Of a DNA stretch of 64,000 nt, positions 9,132-18,391 are shown piece after piece (the stretch's first letter is position 1; the number at the start of each line of letters is the position of its first letter). The DNA is from Bacillus sp. FJAT-27225 (GTDB lineage Bacteria; Bacillota; Bacilli; Bacillales; Cytobacillaceae). Both the position numbers and the translations under genes were made by a program. The notes under the pieces were generated by a model. It was given only the letters and a program-made list of their open reading frames with translations. It was not told where the DNA came from and made no database searches. Location of the stretch: contig NZ_MAYU01000021.1 of the NCBI RefSeq assembly GCF_001685025.1, positions 558,001-622,000 on the forward strand. Direction: 5' to 3'.

Positions 9132-10712
9132 TCACACTTTATGAATTTTAGGCCACTCAAGTTCAATTCCAGCTTGTGCCAAGCGAGCCTGAAAATCCTT
9201 CAAACGATCTTCGTTATTTCTTACTTCGCGTGGAGTTACACAATGGTCGATACAATACGCTGCCAAGTGGCCAGCCGCTTCCCCTATATTCCATTCGACT
9301 GGGTGAAGCCGATAACAGCCATTCGATAAATGGGTCGTTCCGATATTTTTAGCTGCAGGCAACAAATTCTCAACTCGAATGGGTATCAAACTTCCCAGTG
9401 GAATTTGGAATGGATGGGACGAAATATCAATATACGTGTCCAATCCTGTACTAGGATGAAGATCGAGGCGATAACAGCCAATCCCGACACTGTCTTCAAA
9501 AAACGTCGCACTTTCCTTCCCTTCAATTTCACCGCTAATATCCAGTTCGGTTACCGTGTACTCGGCTTTAATTCTCCTTGATTCCCGTATGTATGGATAC
9601 ATGGCTAACCCATCTTCAGTACCTAAAACATCCTTCCGGAGCCGTATACCAGGGTACCCGTATCCTCCATTCGGCCGAGGTGCTTCCGTTTGCAGCCAAT
9701 ATAATAACGAAAGACTTAATTGTTTCGCGTTATAGAGATGCTTTTGTTTCTCTTCTTCTTCCACGTCAATAATAGGACCGAGCCAATAATCATTTTGCGG
9801 CCAATTGATAACAGTAATATCACTCCGAAACGTTCCTGGTTCAAAATTCGATTTATCGATAAGCCTCCGGTAATTCCATAACGAAAAACGGCCCGGTTCG
9901 TAAAAGAATGAATATTCGATAGGTTCCAATGTATAAGGGACAACCCCCCACCAGCTCAACTGCTTAGCTGGCCAAAAATCTGCCTGATAGTTCTTCCAAA
10001 ACTCATATTGGGCGGGTTTTTCAATCGTATGGTTTTCCCCTTCAAGATAATCGATTGCAAAGCAATGAGTAAAAGCCTGCATATTGAATGGCTCTGCTTC
10101 TCCCTTTGGCGCATGAGGTTCACCCGTTTCCGCCTGCGATTCAGCTCCGATTACATATTCGACGTTCGCAAGCGGCAATACATCACCCATTTCAGTTGCA
10201 TCTAAAAAATAACTCCCCCTTAACAAATATGACTGCCCTGCCGCTCCATTCTTAACGGTAACAGAGCGAACCTTATCCTTATCTGTCTCAGCGTCACTCA
10301 CTTTATACTCCGTTAACAAAGTGAGCCTCCCACTATGCAGATAAGGTGCCAGCATATCATAAAGCACTCGCAATGCGACGCGCGGTTCATGGCTGATCGT
10401 ACTGACAATTGCGTTGCCAGGATTGAACTGGCCACTCATCCGCTGGTGAGTTTTCACAGGAAAATTGTCAATATAGTATTCTCGAACCTTTCTTCGGAAT
10501 GTACGATAGTTCCTTGTTGCGCCAAAGCTTTCAATCCAGGGATGTTCATCCGGCGGAACACCCTGGCTCGTGATTTGACCGCCAATCCATTTCGTTTCTT
10601 CAGTTAAAATAACTGTTTTTCCGGATTGAAGTGCGGATAACGCCGCTGAGCATCCACCAAGTCCCGCGCCAACTATCACAACATCCGCATGTAATTCTTG
10701 AGACACCGTCAA
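9132..10712 (-). CDS. FAD-dependent oxidoreductase (FAD_oxidored type)
   Basis: The 526-aa protein begins with a Rossmann FAD-binding motif, VVIVGAGLGGCSAALSA at residues about 12-28, followed by a conserved GGQITSQGVPPDEHPW segment and a C-terminal TTHLSNGCYRLHPVEW region typical of PF12831-type oxidoreductases. No signal peptide is present. Start is TTG with AGGTG 7 nt upstream. The family often accompanies glycoside hydrolases, but its reactions are mostly undefined; oxidation of a sugar hydroxyl is the likely type. It is the first gene of the 10.7-5.7 kb operon, separated from the upstream genes by a terminator at 10901-10935. A distant homologue of similar type lies at 27788. Confidence 0.85.
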   Translation of the reverse strand: MTVSQELHADVVIVGAGLGGCSAALSALQSGKTVILTEETKWIGGQITSQGVPPDEHPWIESFGATRNYRTFRRKVREYYIDNFPVKTHQRMSGQFNPGNAIVSTISHEPRVALRVLYDMLAPYLHSGRLTLLTEYKVSDAETDKDKVRSVTVKNGAAGQSYLLRGSYFLDATEMGDVLPLANVEYVIGAESQAETGEPHAPKGEAEPFNMQAFTHCFAIDYLEGENHTIEKPAQYEFWKNYQADFWPAKQLSWWGVVPYTLEPIEYSFFYEPGRFSLWNYRRLIDKSNFEPGTFRSDITVINWPQNDYWLGPIIDVEEEEKQKHLYNAKQLSLSLLYWLQTEAPRPNGGYGYPGIRLRKDVLGTEDGLAMYPYIRESRRIKAEYTVTELDISGEIEGKESATFFEDSVGIGCYRLDLHPSTGLDTYIDISSHPFQIPLGSLIPIRVENLLPAAKNIGTTHLSNGCYRLHPVEWNIGEAAGHLAAYCIDHCVTPREVRNNEDRLKDFQARLAQAGIELEWPKIHKV

Positions 10713-10900
10713 CTTTATACACCTCTATTTATTTAGGATTGATTTAGTCGATTAACCCCTCGTCTGCACGCTGCTACTAATCAATGTAAATTGTTCTAAA
10801 GCCTCGGTACGTACTGCTCCATTAACCCAAATAGGACATCACTCTGACTGGACTTCCGCATTTTTAGCTGCGTCCAGCCTATATATCGATGCATTTTTTA

Positions 10901-10935
10901 AAAAAGGAAATCAAGTATCCCTTGATTCCCTTTTT
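10901..10935 (-). terminator. Rho-independent terminator after Gfo/Idh gene
   Basis: AAGGAAATCAAG pairs with CTTGATTCCCTT (one mismatch, 5-nt loop), with a run of T on the minus strand after the stem. It abuts the stop at 10937 and separates the upper operon from the FAD oxidoreductase operon. Confidence 0.75.
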
Positions 10936-10936
10936 C

Positions 10937-11911
10937 TTAACGAAGTTTCACAGGTCTTTTCGTATCAAACGATTGATAGGCTCCGAGTGCCACTTCTACT
11001 GCCGCCAATCCCGCTTGGCCTGTTGCCAGAGGGGACCTTCCTTCTTTTATGCATTTGACAAAATCCTCAATCAGGCCGGCATCCATGTCATCTCCCCAGC
11101 CAAGCCATTTAACTCCTTCAGTATCGGAATACACATCAACTTTCTGGGAAAAAGCATCTACTTTCAGAGTTCCTTTCGATCCAATCATTTCTAGCGTTAC
11201 ATCGCCCCATGTTGGATAAAAGTCATTCCTTGACCAGCTGCAATCCAACGTGGCGAACATGCCATTCGTAAACTCCATCGTAAGAATTCCACAATCATCA
11301 ATAGGCTCGCCGGTATACACGCTGCCAATTTCCGCATACACTTCTTTCACTTCCGCACCGGTAAACCATCTCATAATGTCTACAACATGAACGGTATGGT
11401 CCAGAACTGCTCCCCCGCCTGATTTTTCTTTATCAATAAACCAGCCTCCCGGATTGGTCCCGCGATTCGTGCCTTTAATCGCTAAAATTTCTCCAAGCAC
11501 TCCTTGTTCGATCATCTTTTTCGCCTGCTGAATCGGAGTATTGAAACGGACCGGAAAAGCGGTTCCCAGTAAAACGTGGTGTTCCTTGCATACTTGTATC
11601 ATTTCTTTGATATCTTCGAGATTTGTAGCCAATGGTTTTTCACATAGGACATGTTTCCCTGCCTTCGCGGCAGCGATAACATGCTCATTATGGAGACTAT
11701 TCTCGGAAGTAACAATAACAGCATCTATATCTGTCGCTAGCAAATCTTGATAGTTATGATAAAAGGTTGTGTTAAAAACTTCTGAACTCTTTCTCCCTCT
11801 CTCCTCGTTGTCATCGGCAATTCCGGCAAGCTCTACACCATCCATGGCCTGAAGCACGGAGGCATAGCTATTGGCGTGCATATGGGCAAAAGAGATGATT
11901 CCAATTTTCAT
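10937..11911 (-). CDS. Gfo/Idh/MocA-family oxidoreductase (1)
   Basis: The 324-aa protein has an N-terminal Rossmann domain starting MKIGIISFAHMHANSYA, where the usual GxGxxG is replaced by a His-rich variant. The family motif CEKPLATN is near residue 93 and the C-terminal sugar-binding domain contains GGGAVLDHTVHVVDIMRWF. These NAD(P)-dependent enzymes oxidise or reduce sugars and inositols. The ATG overlaps the TGA of the previous gene (ATGA), showing translational coupling with the second Gfo/Idh enzyme, and GGGGGAG lies just upstream. The pair plus nearby FAD enzymes suggests redox chemistry on a sugar ring. Substrate unknown. Confidence 0.88.
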   Translation of the reverse strand: MKIGIISFAHMHANSYASVLQAMDGVELAGIADDNEERGRKSSEVFNTTFYHNYQDLLATDIDAVIVTSENSLHNEHVIAAAKAGKHVLCEKPLATNLEDIKEMIQVCKEHHVLLGTAFPVRFNTPIQQAKKMIEQGVLGEILAIKGTNRGTNPGGWFIDKEKSGGGAVLDHTVHVVDIMRWFTGAEVKEVYAEIGSVYTGEPIDDCGILTMEFTNGMFATLDCSWSRNDFYPTWGDVTLEMIGSKGTLKVDAFSQKVDVYSDTEGVKWLGWGDDMDAGLIEDFVKCIKEGRSPLATGQAGLAAVEVALGAYQSFDTKRPVKLR

Positions 11912-12918
11912 ATCAATGCTCCCCCTTTTTCGGAAAGGGTGACCGGCAGACGGCTTTTTAACGATTGAAGGGCAGCCGCCGAAATTTCCATTGCTTTGTA
12001 GGCATCCTCCGCAGTAACAAGCGGAGTTTCATTTGTCTTTAAACAGTGCAGGAAATGTTCAAGCTCGATTAGGTAAGGTGATTTTTTCAAGGGGCTTTGC
12101 GGCACGGCCACTCCGTTTTTCGCCTCAGTTGACTCCCTGATTGAAAGCAATACAGGCTCTTCTTTCAAACTATCATATTCAAGAATGCCCTTTTTTCCTG
12201 CAAATTCAAATTGGGTAGAGAATGTTTGATGGGCCCAAGAGCCTTCAACATGAGCAATCACACCTGATTTAAAAACGAGTGTCACAAGTGCATAATCGAG
12301 ATGTTCGAGTTTCTTTTCGGCAAGTCCCTTCGCAAATACTCGTTCAACTTCCCCAAATGTCCAACGCAGAAAATCAAAATCATGAATGATTAAATCCAGG
12401 ATAACTCCGCCACTTTTTGCATGGTCTGCATACCAGTCTCCCCAGCCTGCCGGGAAATTTCCGCCGCGCCGAGTACGAACAACGCCAATCTCACCGATTG
12501 CTCCTTGCTGCACAAGCTCCCTTACTTTCGCATATTGAGGAAAAAATCGGACAACGTGGCCAACAAATAGCTTCACATTCTTCTCGCTGCAATAATCAAT
12601 CATTTCTCGAGCATCCTCAAGCGTATAGGCCAAAGGCTTTTCACAAATCACATCAATCCCGAAATCCGCAGCCTTCAGTACATATTCCTTATGGAGGAAT
12701 GTCGGAACACAAATATCAATGACATCAATATGCTCCAGGCCCTTTACAGCTTCTTCTATCGTAGAAAAAATTTTTGTATCGTGTTCGCCAATAAGTTGTT
12801 CAGCCTGCTCTTTTCTAAAATCAACAATTCCGGCTAAATGTACATCCTCCATAGAATAATAGGATGCAGCATGTTCCATTCCCATCGTTCCCGCGCCAAT
12901 TAAGAGTATTTTTTGCAT
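11908..12918 (-). CDS. Gfo/Idh/MocA-family oxidoreductase (2)
   Basis: The 336-aa protein starts MQKILLIGAGTMGMEHAASY, a canonical GxGxxG nucleotide-binding turn, then carries CEKPLAYTLEDAREM near residue 95 and the GGVILDLIIHDFDFLRW segment of the C-terminal domain. The frame is open upstream to 12981, but ATG 12918 has AGAAGG 9 nt before it. Its TGA overlaps the next ATG. It is likely an NAD(P)-dependent sugar or inositol dehydrogenase working in sequence with its neighbour; the specific substrate cannot be read from sequence. Confidence 0.88.
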   Translation of the reverse strand: MQKILLIGAGTMGMEHAASYYSMEDVHLAGIVDFRKEQAEQLIGEHDTKIFSTIEEAVKGLEHIDVIDICVPTFLHKEYVLKAADFGIDVICEKPLAYTLEDAREMIDYCSEKNVKLFVGHVVRFFPQYAKVRELVQQGAIGEIGVVRTRRGGNFPAGWGDWYADHAKSGGVILDLIIHDFDFLRWTFGEVERVFAKGLAEKKLEHLDYALVTLVFKSGVIAHVEGSWAHQTFSTQFEFAGKKGILEYDSLKEEPVLLSIRESTEAKNGVAVPQSPLKKSPYLIELEHFLHCLKTNETPLVTAEDAYKAMEISAAALQSLKSRLPVTLSEKGGALI

Positions 12919-12994
12919 ACGATCAAACCTTCTTTCACGGCTTTGAGTTTCCCGGTTCCTAACAGCGAGCAGCACTCCCACTCCACCAATTAAC

Positions 12995-14881
12995 CTAGTT
13001 TATATTCAGGTTTCCCGCTGTTGCGATCCGGTAATAGTAGTGGTGGCCTAAAGATCCTTCCGGAATACCCATTGGTCCATCATGAATTAATCTCTTTTCC
13101 TCCAACTCTTCAATTCTGTCAATCGAATCATCCAGCCACTGCTGCAAGCGGAGTTGGGCTGTTTCCAACCGTGCTTTCAATCCCCCGTAGCGGTGCTCGA
13201 TTACTTCCCAGCCAAATGGTTTATATAAAGAAAACCAAACTTCCCTGTGTTTATGATGAAGGCTGGATACGCCTTTTGTGAGCTCCTCAAGCTCATCCAG
13301 AAGAATCCCCATTTTCTCCTTATCGTTCAGGTCATATGCGGACTTTACCTTTAAGCCTATTTCTGCCTTTACTTCAAGAACCTTTGCTAATTGTTCATAG
13401 AAATCAAATAGCAGCAATGCATCCGGATTTCGTTCCTTGGCAGCCTTTAACCCACTGCCAAGCTTTTGATAATGCTCATTCATCCCAAGGCCGCGGATGT
13501 TTTCATCAAATAACCCGATCAGCACATCCTGCCACAATAAAAACTTTGAAGGATTTGATGATTCCAGGTTATCTTTCATCACTCCAGGGGTTTCATCGAA
13601 TTGATTCAAAAGAAGGAAATCCTCCAATTGATTGCCTGTACAAAACTGGAATCTTTCTGCCAAATGGTTTTTATCAAAACTTTCATGGTAGGTATGTTCA
13701 GCAAACAGCTGCATGACCGGTTCGGCAGCAATAAGCGGGGTTTCTGCTCCATTGTCGCCCCACATCGTCGCAAAAATTTCCTGGATACCGTCTTTTTTAC
13801 ACGCTGTTAGTGCCGCTTCGCTCGTTGCAAAGGCTCTGCCATAGTTTGGTGCAATCCCATTCCATGTCCATGCCCCGCCGGCAAATAGAGTATTTTTCCC
13901 CAATTCTTTATGCTTTTGAATATAGTCGCGGTAAAAAGCTTCATCTGCATGGTAATAGTCCCAATAAACAAGCTGGACATTTTCTGGAATCGAGTCGATT
14001 GCTTCTTCTGGGATATGGACATCGGCATCATAATATTCACCAGTTTTTGAACCTAAGCGGAAATACATATCGCTCCAAATCATTGGCTTCAAGCCAAGCT
14101 GCTCTGTAATCGATACCACCCGGTTTAAATGTTTGTTCATTATCTCAAATCGATTCGTATACCCATTCAATTCCAAATAACGGCCCAGCCCAAGCTGAAA
14201 TGCTTCATCCATGCCAATATGGATCCGCTTCGTTCTAAAAGGTTTTGAAGCAGCCTTAATCATGCTCTCGATAAATTGATATGTCTTTTCCTCGCCAACC
14301 AATAAAATATCGTACGTATCCCGCATGTCTTTCGCATAGCCCCATTTTAATGCCATGGTTAAATGGGCAAGCGTCTGGATACACGGTACCATTTCAATTC
14401 CGAGGTCAGCTGCATAATCATCACACGCCTTCAGCTCAGCTTCAGTATATCTGCCGCGCATATAGCCAAAATACGGGTATTCGGGAACTTCGTATGTGTC
14501 TTCTGTATAGAGCATTACGAGATTTAATCCCATGATTGCCATCTTCCTTAACAGCCCTTGTACTTCGTCGACCTTTAAAACCGCATTCCTCGAAACATCC
14601 AGCATTACACCGCTCGTTTGGAATTGAGGCTGTTCAGTCCGTTCAAATTCTTCATTCTTGTTGTAGTGTTCGAGCCATAATCCAATCGCCCGATAAAAAT
14701 GAATTTTCTCTTGAAAGAAAATTTCTCCCTTTCCGGCTTTATTGCTGACATGAATCGGGCCGGTCCTCTGGATAACAGAGATTGGATACCCGTCGCTATG
14801 TAATTCGATAGTCAATTGATCCGATAGCAGCTGTAAACCTGTTAAGATTGAATGAGTATCACCCGTTAAATTAATTTTCAT
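12995..14881 (-). CDS. GH20 beta-N-acetylhexosaminidase, cytoplasmic (GcnA-like)
   Basis: The 628-aa protein lacks a signal peptide. The N-terminal part is a GH20b-like domain (residues 1-80); the TIM barrel follows, with SGVMLDVSRNAVLKVDEVQG at 90-109 and the catalytic pair Asp225-Glu226 in IHIGMDEA. Length and layout match GcnA of oral streptococci (about 627 aa), an exo-beta-D-N-acetylhexosaminidase that releases GlcNAc/GalNAc by substrate-assisted catalysis. ATG has GAGGT 7 nt upstream. It lies just after nagA, so the released GlcNAc or its phosphate is probably used through GlcNAc-6-P. It should act on small imported oligosaccharides. Confidence 0.88.
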   Translation of the reverse strand: MKINLTGDTHSILTGLQLLSDQLTIELHSDGYPISVIQRTGPIHVSNKAGKGEIFFQEKIHFYRAIGLWLEHYNKNEEFERTEQPQFQTSGVMLDVSRNAVLKVDEVQGLLRKMAIMGLNLVMLYTEDTYEVPEYPYFGYMRGRYTEAELKACDDYAADLGIEMVPCIQTLAHLTMALKWGYAKDMRDTYDILLVGEEKTYQFIESMIKAASKPFRTKRIHIGMDEAFQLGLGRYLELNGYTNRFEIMNKHLNRVVSITEQLGLKPMIWSDMYFRLGSKTGEYYDADVHIPEEAIDSIPENVQLVYWDYYHADEAFYRDYIQKHKELGKNTLFAGGAWTWNGIAPNYGRAFATSEAALTACKKDGIQEIFATMWGDNGAETPLIAAEPVMQLFAEHTYHESFDKNHLAERFQFCTGNQLEDFLLLNQFDETPGVMKDNLESSNPSKFLLWQDVLIGLFDENIRGLGMNEHYQKLGSGLKAAKERNPDALLLFDFYEQLAKVLEVKAEIGLKVKSAYDLNDKEKMGILLDELEELTKGVSSLHHKHREVWFSLYKPFGWEVIEHRYGGLKARLETAQLRLQQWLDDSIDRIEELEEKRLIHDGPMGIPEGSLGHHYYYRIATAGNLNIN

Positions 14882-14906
14882 ACAAGATACCTCGTTTCAT
14901 TGAATC

Positions 14907-16067
14907 TTATTTTCTTTGAAAAATAACGTCCCCGCCGACAATGGTTGTTTCAACCTCTAAATCGTCCGTCAATATCACCAGGTCCGCATCATATCCCGCA
15001 GCAATTTTGCCTTTCCGGTTAGCAACTCCGCAAACTTGCGCCGGATTGTATGATGCCATATGAACTGCATCTTCCAGCGGTATAGCGCAGTTTCGGACTG
15101 CATATTGTACTGCTCTATTCAAAGTGAGTGAACTTCCGGCAAGACTTCCATTCTCTAATGTTACTTTCCCATCTTGTTTAAAGACTGTTTTTCCGCCAAT
15201 CAAATGGCGGCCATCAGGTAACTGGTTGGTTCCTGTACAATCGGATATTAACGTTAGATGGTCCGCTCCCTTTAACCTAAACAGCCATTCAATCATTTTT
15301 GGATGGACATGAAATCCGTCGGCTATCAATTCACAATGCAGACTGTTTAAATAAAGCGCTGCAAATGAGACTGTTATTTTTCGATGGGAAATCGGAGCCA
15401 TTGCATTGAAAAAGTGGGTGATCCTCGAAAGCCCTGATCGAACTGCTTTCTCTATTTCTTCGTAAGATGCGTCTGTATGTCCGGCAGAAACAGCCACATT
15501 GTTTTTATGTAATAGTTTGATCACTTCAAGGCTATTCGGCAGCTCGGGAGCCAATGTTACGATTCGAATCGTTCCTTCGGCAAAATTGAGAATCGATTCT
15601 GCATCCTTTAAAACGGGATTCAGCATATACTCAGCTTTTTGAGCACCTTGATATTTCGGATTGATCCATGGGCCTTCCAGATGAACCCCCAGGCACTCTG
15701 CCCCGCTTTGTTCTTGTACAGCCTGTTTACCTAACAAAAGGAAGGTCTTAATATCTTCTAAGGGAGCTGCCCGTGACGTTGCCAAAAAACTCGTCACGCC
15801 AAACTGCGGCAGCCCTTCTCGAATGCAATTAAAACCTTCCTTTGTTCCATCCATAAAATCAAAGCCATTTACACCGTGTATATGACTATCAATAAAACCG
15901 GGACAAATCCATCCTGCTGCCTGATAGCATGGCAAATCCTCTCTTATAGTTTCGTGATTATTGCCTGCATAAATGATTTTTCCGTCTCTTATTTCAATGA
16001 TCATATTTTCAAATATGCTTTTATCGGTAACAACAGTTCCCGCTAAGTAAAAGTGGTTACGGCCCAT
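14907..16067 (-). CDS. nagA: N-acetylglucosamine-6-phosphate deacetylase
   Basis: The 386-aa protein shows all amidohydrolase ligands of NagA: His62-x-His64 in GFIDSHIHGVNG, Glu131 in HLEGPWINPKYQGAQ, His197 in AGHTDASYEE, His218 in THFFNAMAP, and catalytic Asp276 in LISDCTGTNQLPDG. It converts GlcNAc-6-P to glucosamine-6-P plus acetate in the cytoplasm. The start has GGAAGGA about 13 nt upstream, a rather long spacing. No nagB is present in the window. It sits between the MDR dehydrogenase and GH20 genes and could serve both this locus and the GlcNAc-6-P made by MurQ in the recycling cluster. Confidence 0.95.
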   Translation of the reverse strand: MGRNHFYLAGTVVTDKSIFENMIIEIRDGKIIYAGNNHETIREDLPCYQAAGWICPGFIDSHIHGVNGFDFMDGTKEGFNCIREGLPQFGVTSFLATSRAAPLEDIKTFLLLGKQAVQEQSGAECLGVHLEGPWINPKYQGAQKAEYMLNPVLKDAESILNFAEGTIRIVTLAPELPNSLEVIKLLHKNNVAVSAGHTDASYEEIEKAVRSGLSRITHFFNAMAPISHRKITVSFAALYLNSLHCELIADGFHVHPKMIEWLFRLKGADHLTLISDCTGTNQLPDGRHLIGGKTVFKQDGKVTLENGSLAGSSLTLNRAVQYAVRNCAIPLEDAVHMASYNPAQVCGVANRKGKIAAGYDADLVILTDDLEVETTIVGGDVIFQRK

Positions 16068-16104
16068 AGCAATATAAAAATCCTTCCGAGTTCATCGAGA
16101 GAAC

Positions 16105-17109
16105 TTATTTATAGTGGATCAATTTTGTCAGAGTTGTAGAATCCTTCTCGAACAATTTTTCAAATTCCTTAGGGGCTTCTTCCAGCTCGACGGTTTCCTT
16201 AATGAATGGCTCAACATCTATCCGTTTTTCTTTGATTAATCGAATGTATTCTTCGACATTCCTGCCTTCTGTCCAGCGCACATATTCGTAAGGATAATCA
16301 ATGGCTTCCCGTTCATAGACAGTGTCATATCTGCCCGGTCCTCCGGCGCGGGAAATAAGCAATTCCGCTTCCTTGGAAAACATTAATTCTCTAGGGAAGT
16401 CGGGTTCAATATCTCCTACTATGACAGCCTTTCCTTTTTTCCGGATCCATTTCAGGCATTCCTGAGTAAGCGGAGACCGTTTCCCGCCTGCGCATAACAG
16501 GACAGCGTCAGCGCCGTGGCCTTTCGTGCCAACCTGGATGGCTTCCTCCATCTCTTCAATGGATGCAAAGGATTGAATAGTCTCTTCCTTAAGCATGTCA
16601 ACTCTGCTTTTGCTCAAATCATAGGCAATCACATTAAGAGCCGCGGCATGTGCAATTTTAGCAATCAATTGCCCTAGTACACCGAGACCGACAATGACCA
16701 CTGTTTCACCAAATTGAAGGTTCGCTATTCTCAGAGCATGAATCGCAATCGCCCCGAGTCCTCCAAGAGCGGCTTCCTTCGGGTCGACCGATTCAGGAAC
16801 TTTGGCATACAAAGTTTTAGGGACGAGCAAATATTCATCATGATGAACATAAGGCGCCCCATAACAAGCAACCAAATCGCCTTTTTTCACATCTGTGATA
16901 TCAGTTCCGCATTCGACTACTTCCCCCATCGCGCTATATCCCAAATGAACTTGCTTGTTCTCACTAATAGAAAGAATAGCCAGCTCAGTTCCAGGTGAAA
17001 TAACGGAGTACATTGTTTTTATTAATACGTAAGAAGGTTTCCCGTCCAACGCCGGCATCGCATCCTCAATGATTTCAACCTTCTTGTTACGCGCGACAAT
17101 TCTTTTCAT
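16105..17109 (-). CDS. MDR-family dehydrogenase lacking the structural zinc loop
   Basis: The 334-aa protein has a GroES-like N-terminal half (SVISPGTELAILSISE, GYSAMGEVVECG) and a Rossmann half (VVIVGLGVLGQLIAKIAHAA). The four-Cys structural-zinc lobe and the usual catalytic Cys are absent, as in the group that accompanies or is fused to Gfo/Idh proteins. It probably uses NAD(P) on a sugar alcohol, sugar acid or keto sugar. The ATG has AGAAGGA 7 nt upstream. It is followed at 38 nt by nagA and preceded by a 226-bp gap holding a dispersed repeat. The exact substrate is unknown. Confidence 0.82.
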   Translation of the reverse strand: MKRIVARNKKVEIIEDAMPALDGKPSYVLIKTMYSVISPGTELAILSISENKQVHLGYSAMGEVVECGTDITDVKKGDLVACYGAPYVHHDEYLLVPKTLYAKVPESVDPKEAALGGLGAIAIHALRIANLQFGETVVIVGLGVLGQLIAKIAHAAALNVIAYDLSKSRVDMLKEETIQSFASIEEMEEAIQVGTKGHGADAVLLCAGGKRSPLTQECLKWIRKKGKAVIVGDIEPDFPRELMFSKEAELLISRAGGPGRYDTVYEREAIDYPYEYVRWTEGRNVEEYIRLIKEKRIDVEPFIKETVELEEAPKEFEKLFEKDSTTLTKLIHYK

Positions 17110-17169
17110 CTGAAATCCTTCTTTCTAGAAAGCTGTTATCGTAGCTGGGTTGCTATTATTTTCGTAGTA

Positions 17170-17299
17170 GTTGATTTCCTCTCCAGGATGCTCGCTTTCC
17201 GCGGGGTGGGCGGTGAGCCTCCTCGTGCTAAAGCGACTGTGGGGTCTCACCTGTCCCACTTATCCCGCAGGAGTCTCGCACCTTCCGCTCCAATCAACT
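17170..17299. repeat. Dispersed Bacillus intergenic repeat with inverted ends
   Basis: The ends are GTTGATTTCC and, in inverted orientation, AAGTTGATTGGAGCGGAAGG; inside are GCTTTCCGCGGGG and CCCGCAGGAGTCTCGCACC. I recognise this as a repeat very common between genes in Bacillaceae (from memory, not a search). It splits the DHDPS-like gene from the MDR gene and may reduce read-through. Confidence 0.65.
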
Positions 17300-17335
17300 T
17301 AATAGCAAATTGGTCTAGCTGAAAACAGCTTCCTT

Positions 17336-18391
17336 TTAATCAGCAAACCACTTGGATAGGTTGGCTTTGACAAATTCGTCATCGTTTAAGTGTGGATAGC
17401 TGGCGTAAACCCGGTCGAGCTCTTCCGCCTGGCCTGGACTAAGCACTTCACGGTCAAGCAAACACCAATTGCCCTTTAGCAGACCCTGCCTAGTCAAAAT
17501 TTCATTGATTCCGGCAATGCTTCCTTTGAATGCATGCCGCGAATCAAAAATTGCTGCATTGGCATCGGTAATCTGCTGGCCAAGCGTGAGGAGCCCATTA
17601 GGAACAGCCTTCTGGTTTTGAACCATCTTCAATTCATTAAACGTGTCGACAACATTTTTTGTCCAGACCGACCAATGTCCGAGCAGGCCGCCAACGATTC
17701 TCTTCTCCACCTTTTGATCTCCAACATTGAATTCATACGTAGTCAATAAGTCATTTATGATGTTATCGTCATTCCCTGTATATAAGGCAATTTCCTGATT
17801 GCGGGAAGAATGGCAAACGGCACGGACGACATCAATGGTGCAATATCGATCAAATGGAGCAATTTTGATTGCGTGAACATTCGGGATTGAGGCAAACCGC
17901 ATCCAGAAGTCATAAGAGAATATCCTTCCGCCTACCGCTGGCTGTAAGTAGAAACCAAACAGCGGGATGACCTCCGCGACTTTTTCAGCCCGCTCAATCA
18001 GTTCATCCTCAGAAAGATGATTGAGACCTCCCATACTCAACAGGCCTAAATCATACCCAATTTCCCTGCTAAACTTGGCTTCTTCAAGGGCTTGTTCTGT
18101 CGGGCCGCAAATTCCTGCCACCATTATAAAATCATCCGGGGTGTTTGCCCGTTTCGTTTCTTCAATCGCAAGCGATAGAACCTTTTTATATAGATTGAAT
18201 TCCGGATCGCGAATTTCAAACTGAGTGGTATGGACACCAACCGCAATCCCGCCTACGCCAGCATCAATATAATAGCGCGTTAATGCCCGCTGGCCTTTTT
18301 CATCGAGCTGCCTCTCTTCTGTTAAGGCAAGTGGGTGAGCCGGAATCACGGTTCCAGCATGAAGCTTTTTCTTAACAGCTTCTTTCAGCAT
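17336..18391 (-). CDS. Dihydrodipicolinate synthase/N-acetylneuraminate lyase family protein
   Basis: The 351-aa protein has the TIM-barrel class I aldolase pattern: TVIPAHPLALTEE near residue 14, VGGIAVGVHTTQFEI in place of the usual GTTGE loop, and the Schiff-base lysine in VHAIKIAPFDRY. It is about 50 residues longer than typical DapA. The family includes lyases and dehydratases for keto-sugar acids. The start codon overlaps the epimerase stop (TAATG), so both are co-translated. Next to an epimerase-like gene and Gfo/Idh genes it is more likely a catabolic aldolase or dehydratase than lysine-biosynthetic DapA. Confidence 0.8.
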   Translation of the reverse strand: MLKEAVKKKLHAGTVIPAHPLALTEERQLDEKGQRALTRYYIDAGVGGIAVGVHTTQFEIRDPEFNLYKKVLSLAIEETKRANTPDDFIMVAGICGPTEQALEEAKFSREIGYDLGLLSMGGLNHLSEDELIERAEKVAEVIPLFGFYLQPAVGGRIFSYDFWMRFASIPNVHAIKIAPFDRYCTIDVVRAVCHSSRNQEIALYTGNDDNIINDLLTTYEFNVGDQKVEKRIVGGLLGHWSVWTKNVVDTFNELKMVQNQKAVPNGLLTLGQQITDANAAIFDSRHAFKGSIAGINEILTRQGLLKGNWCLLDREVLSPGQAEELDRVYASYPHLNDDEFVKANLSKWFAD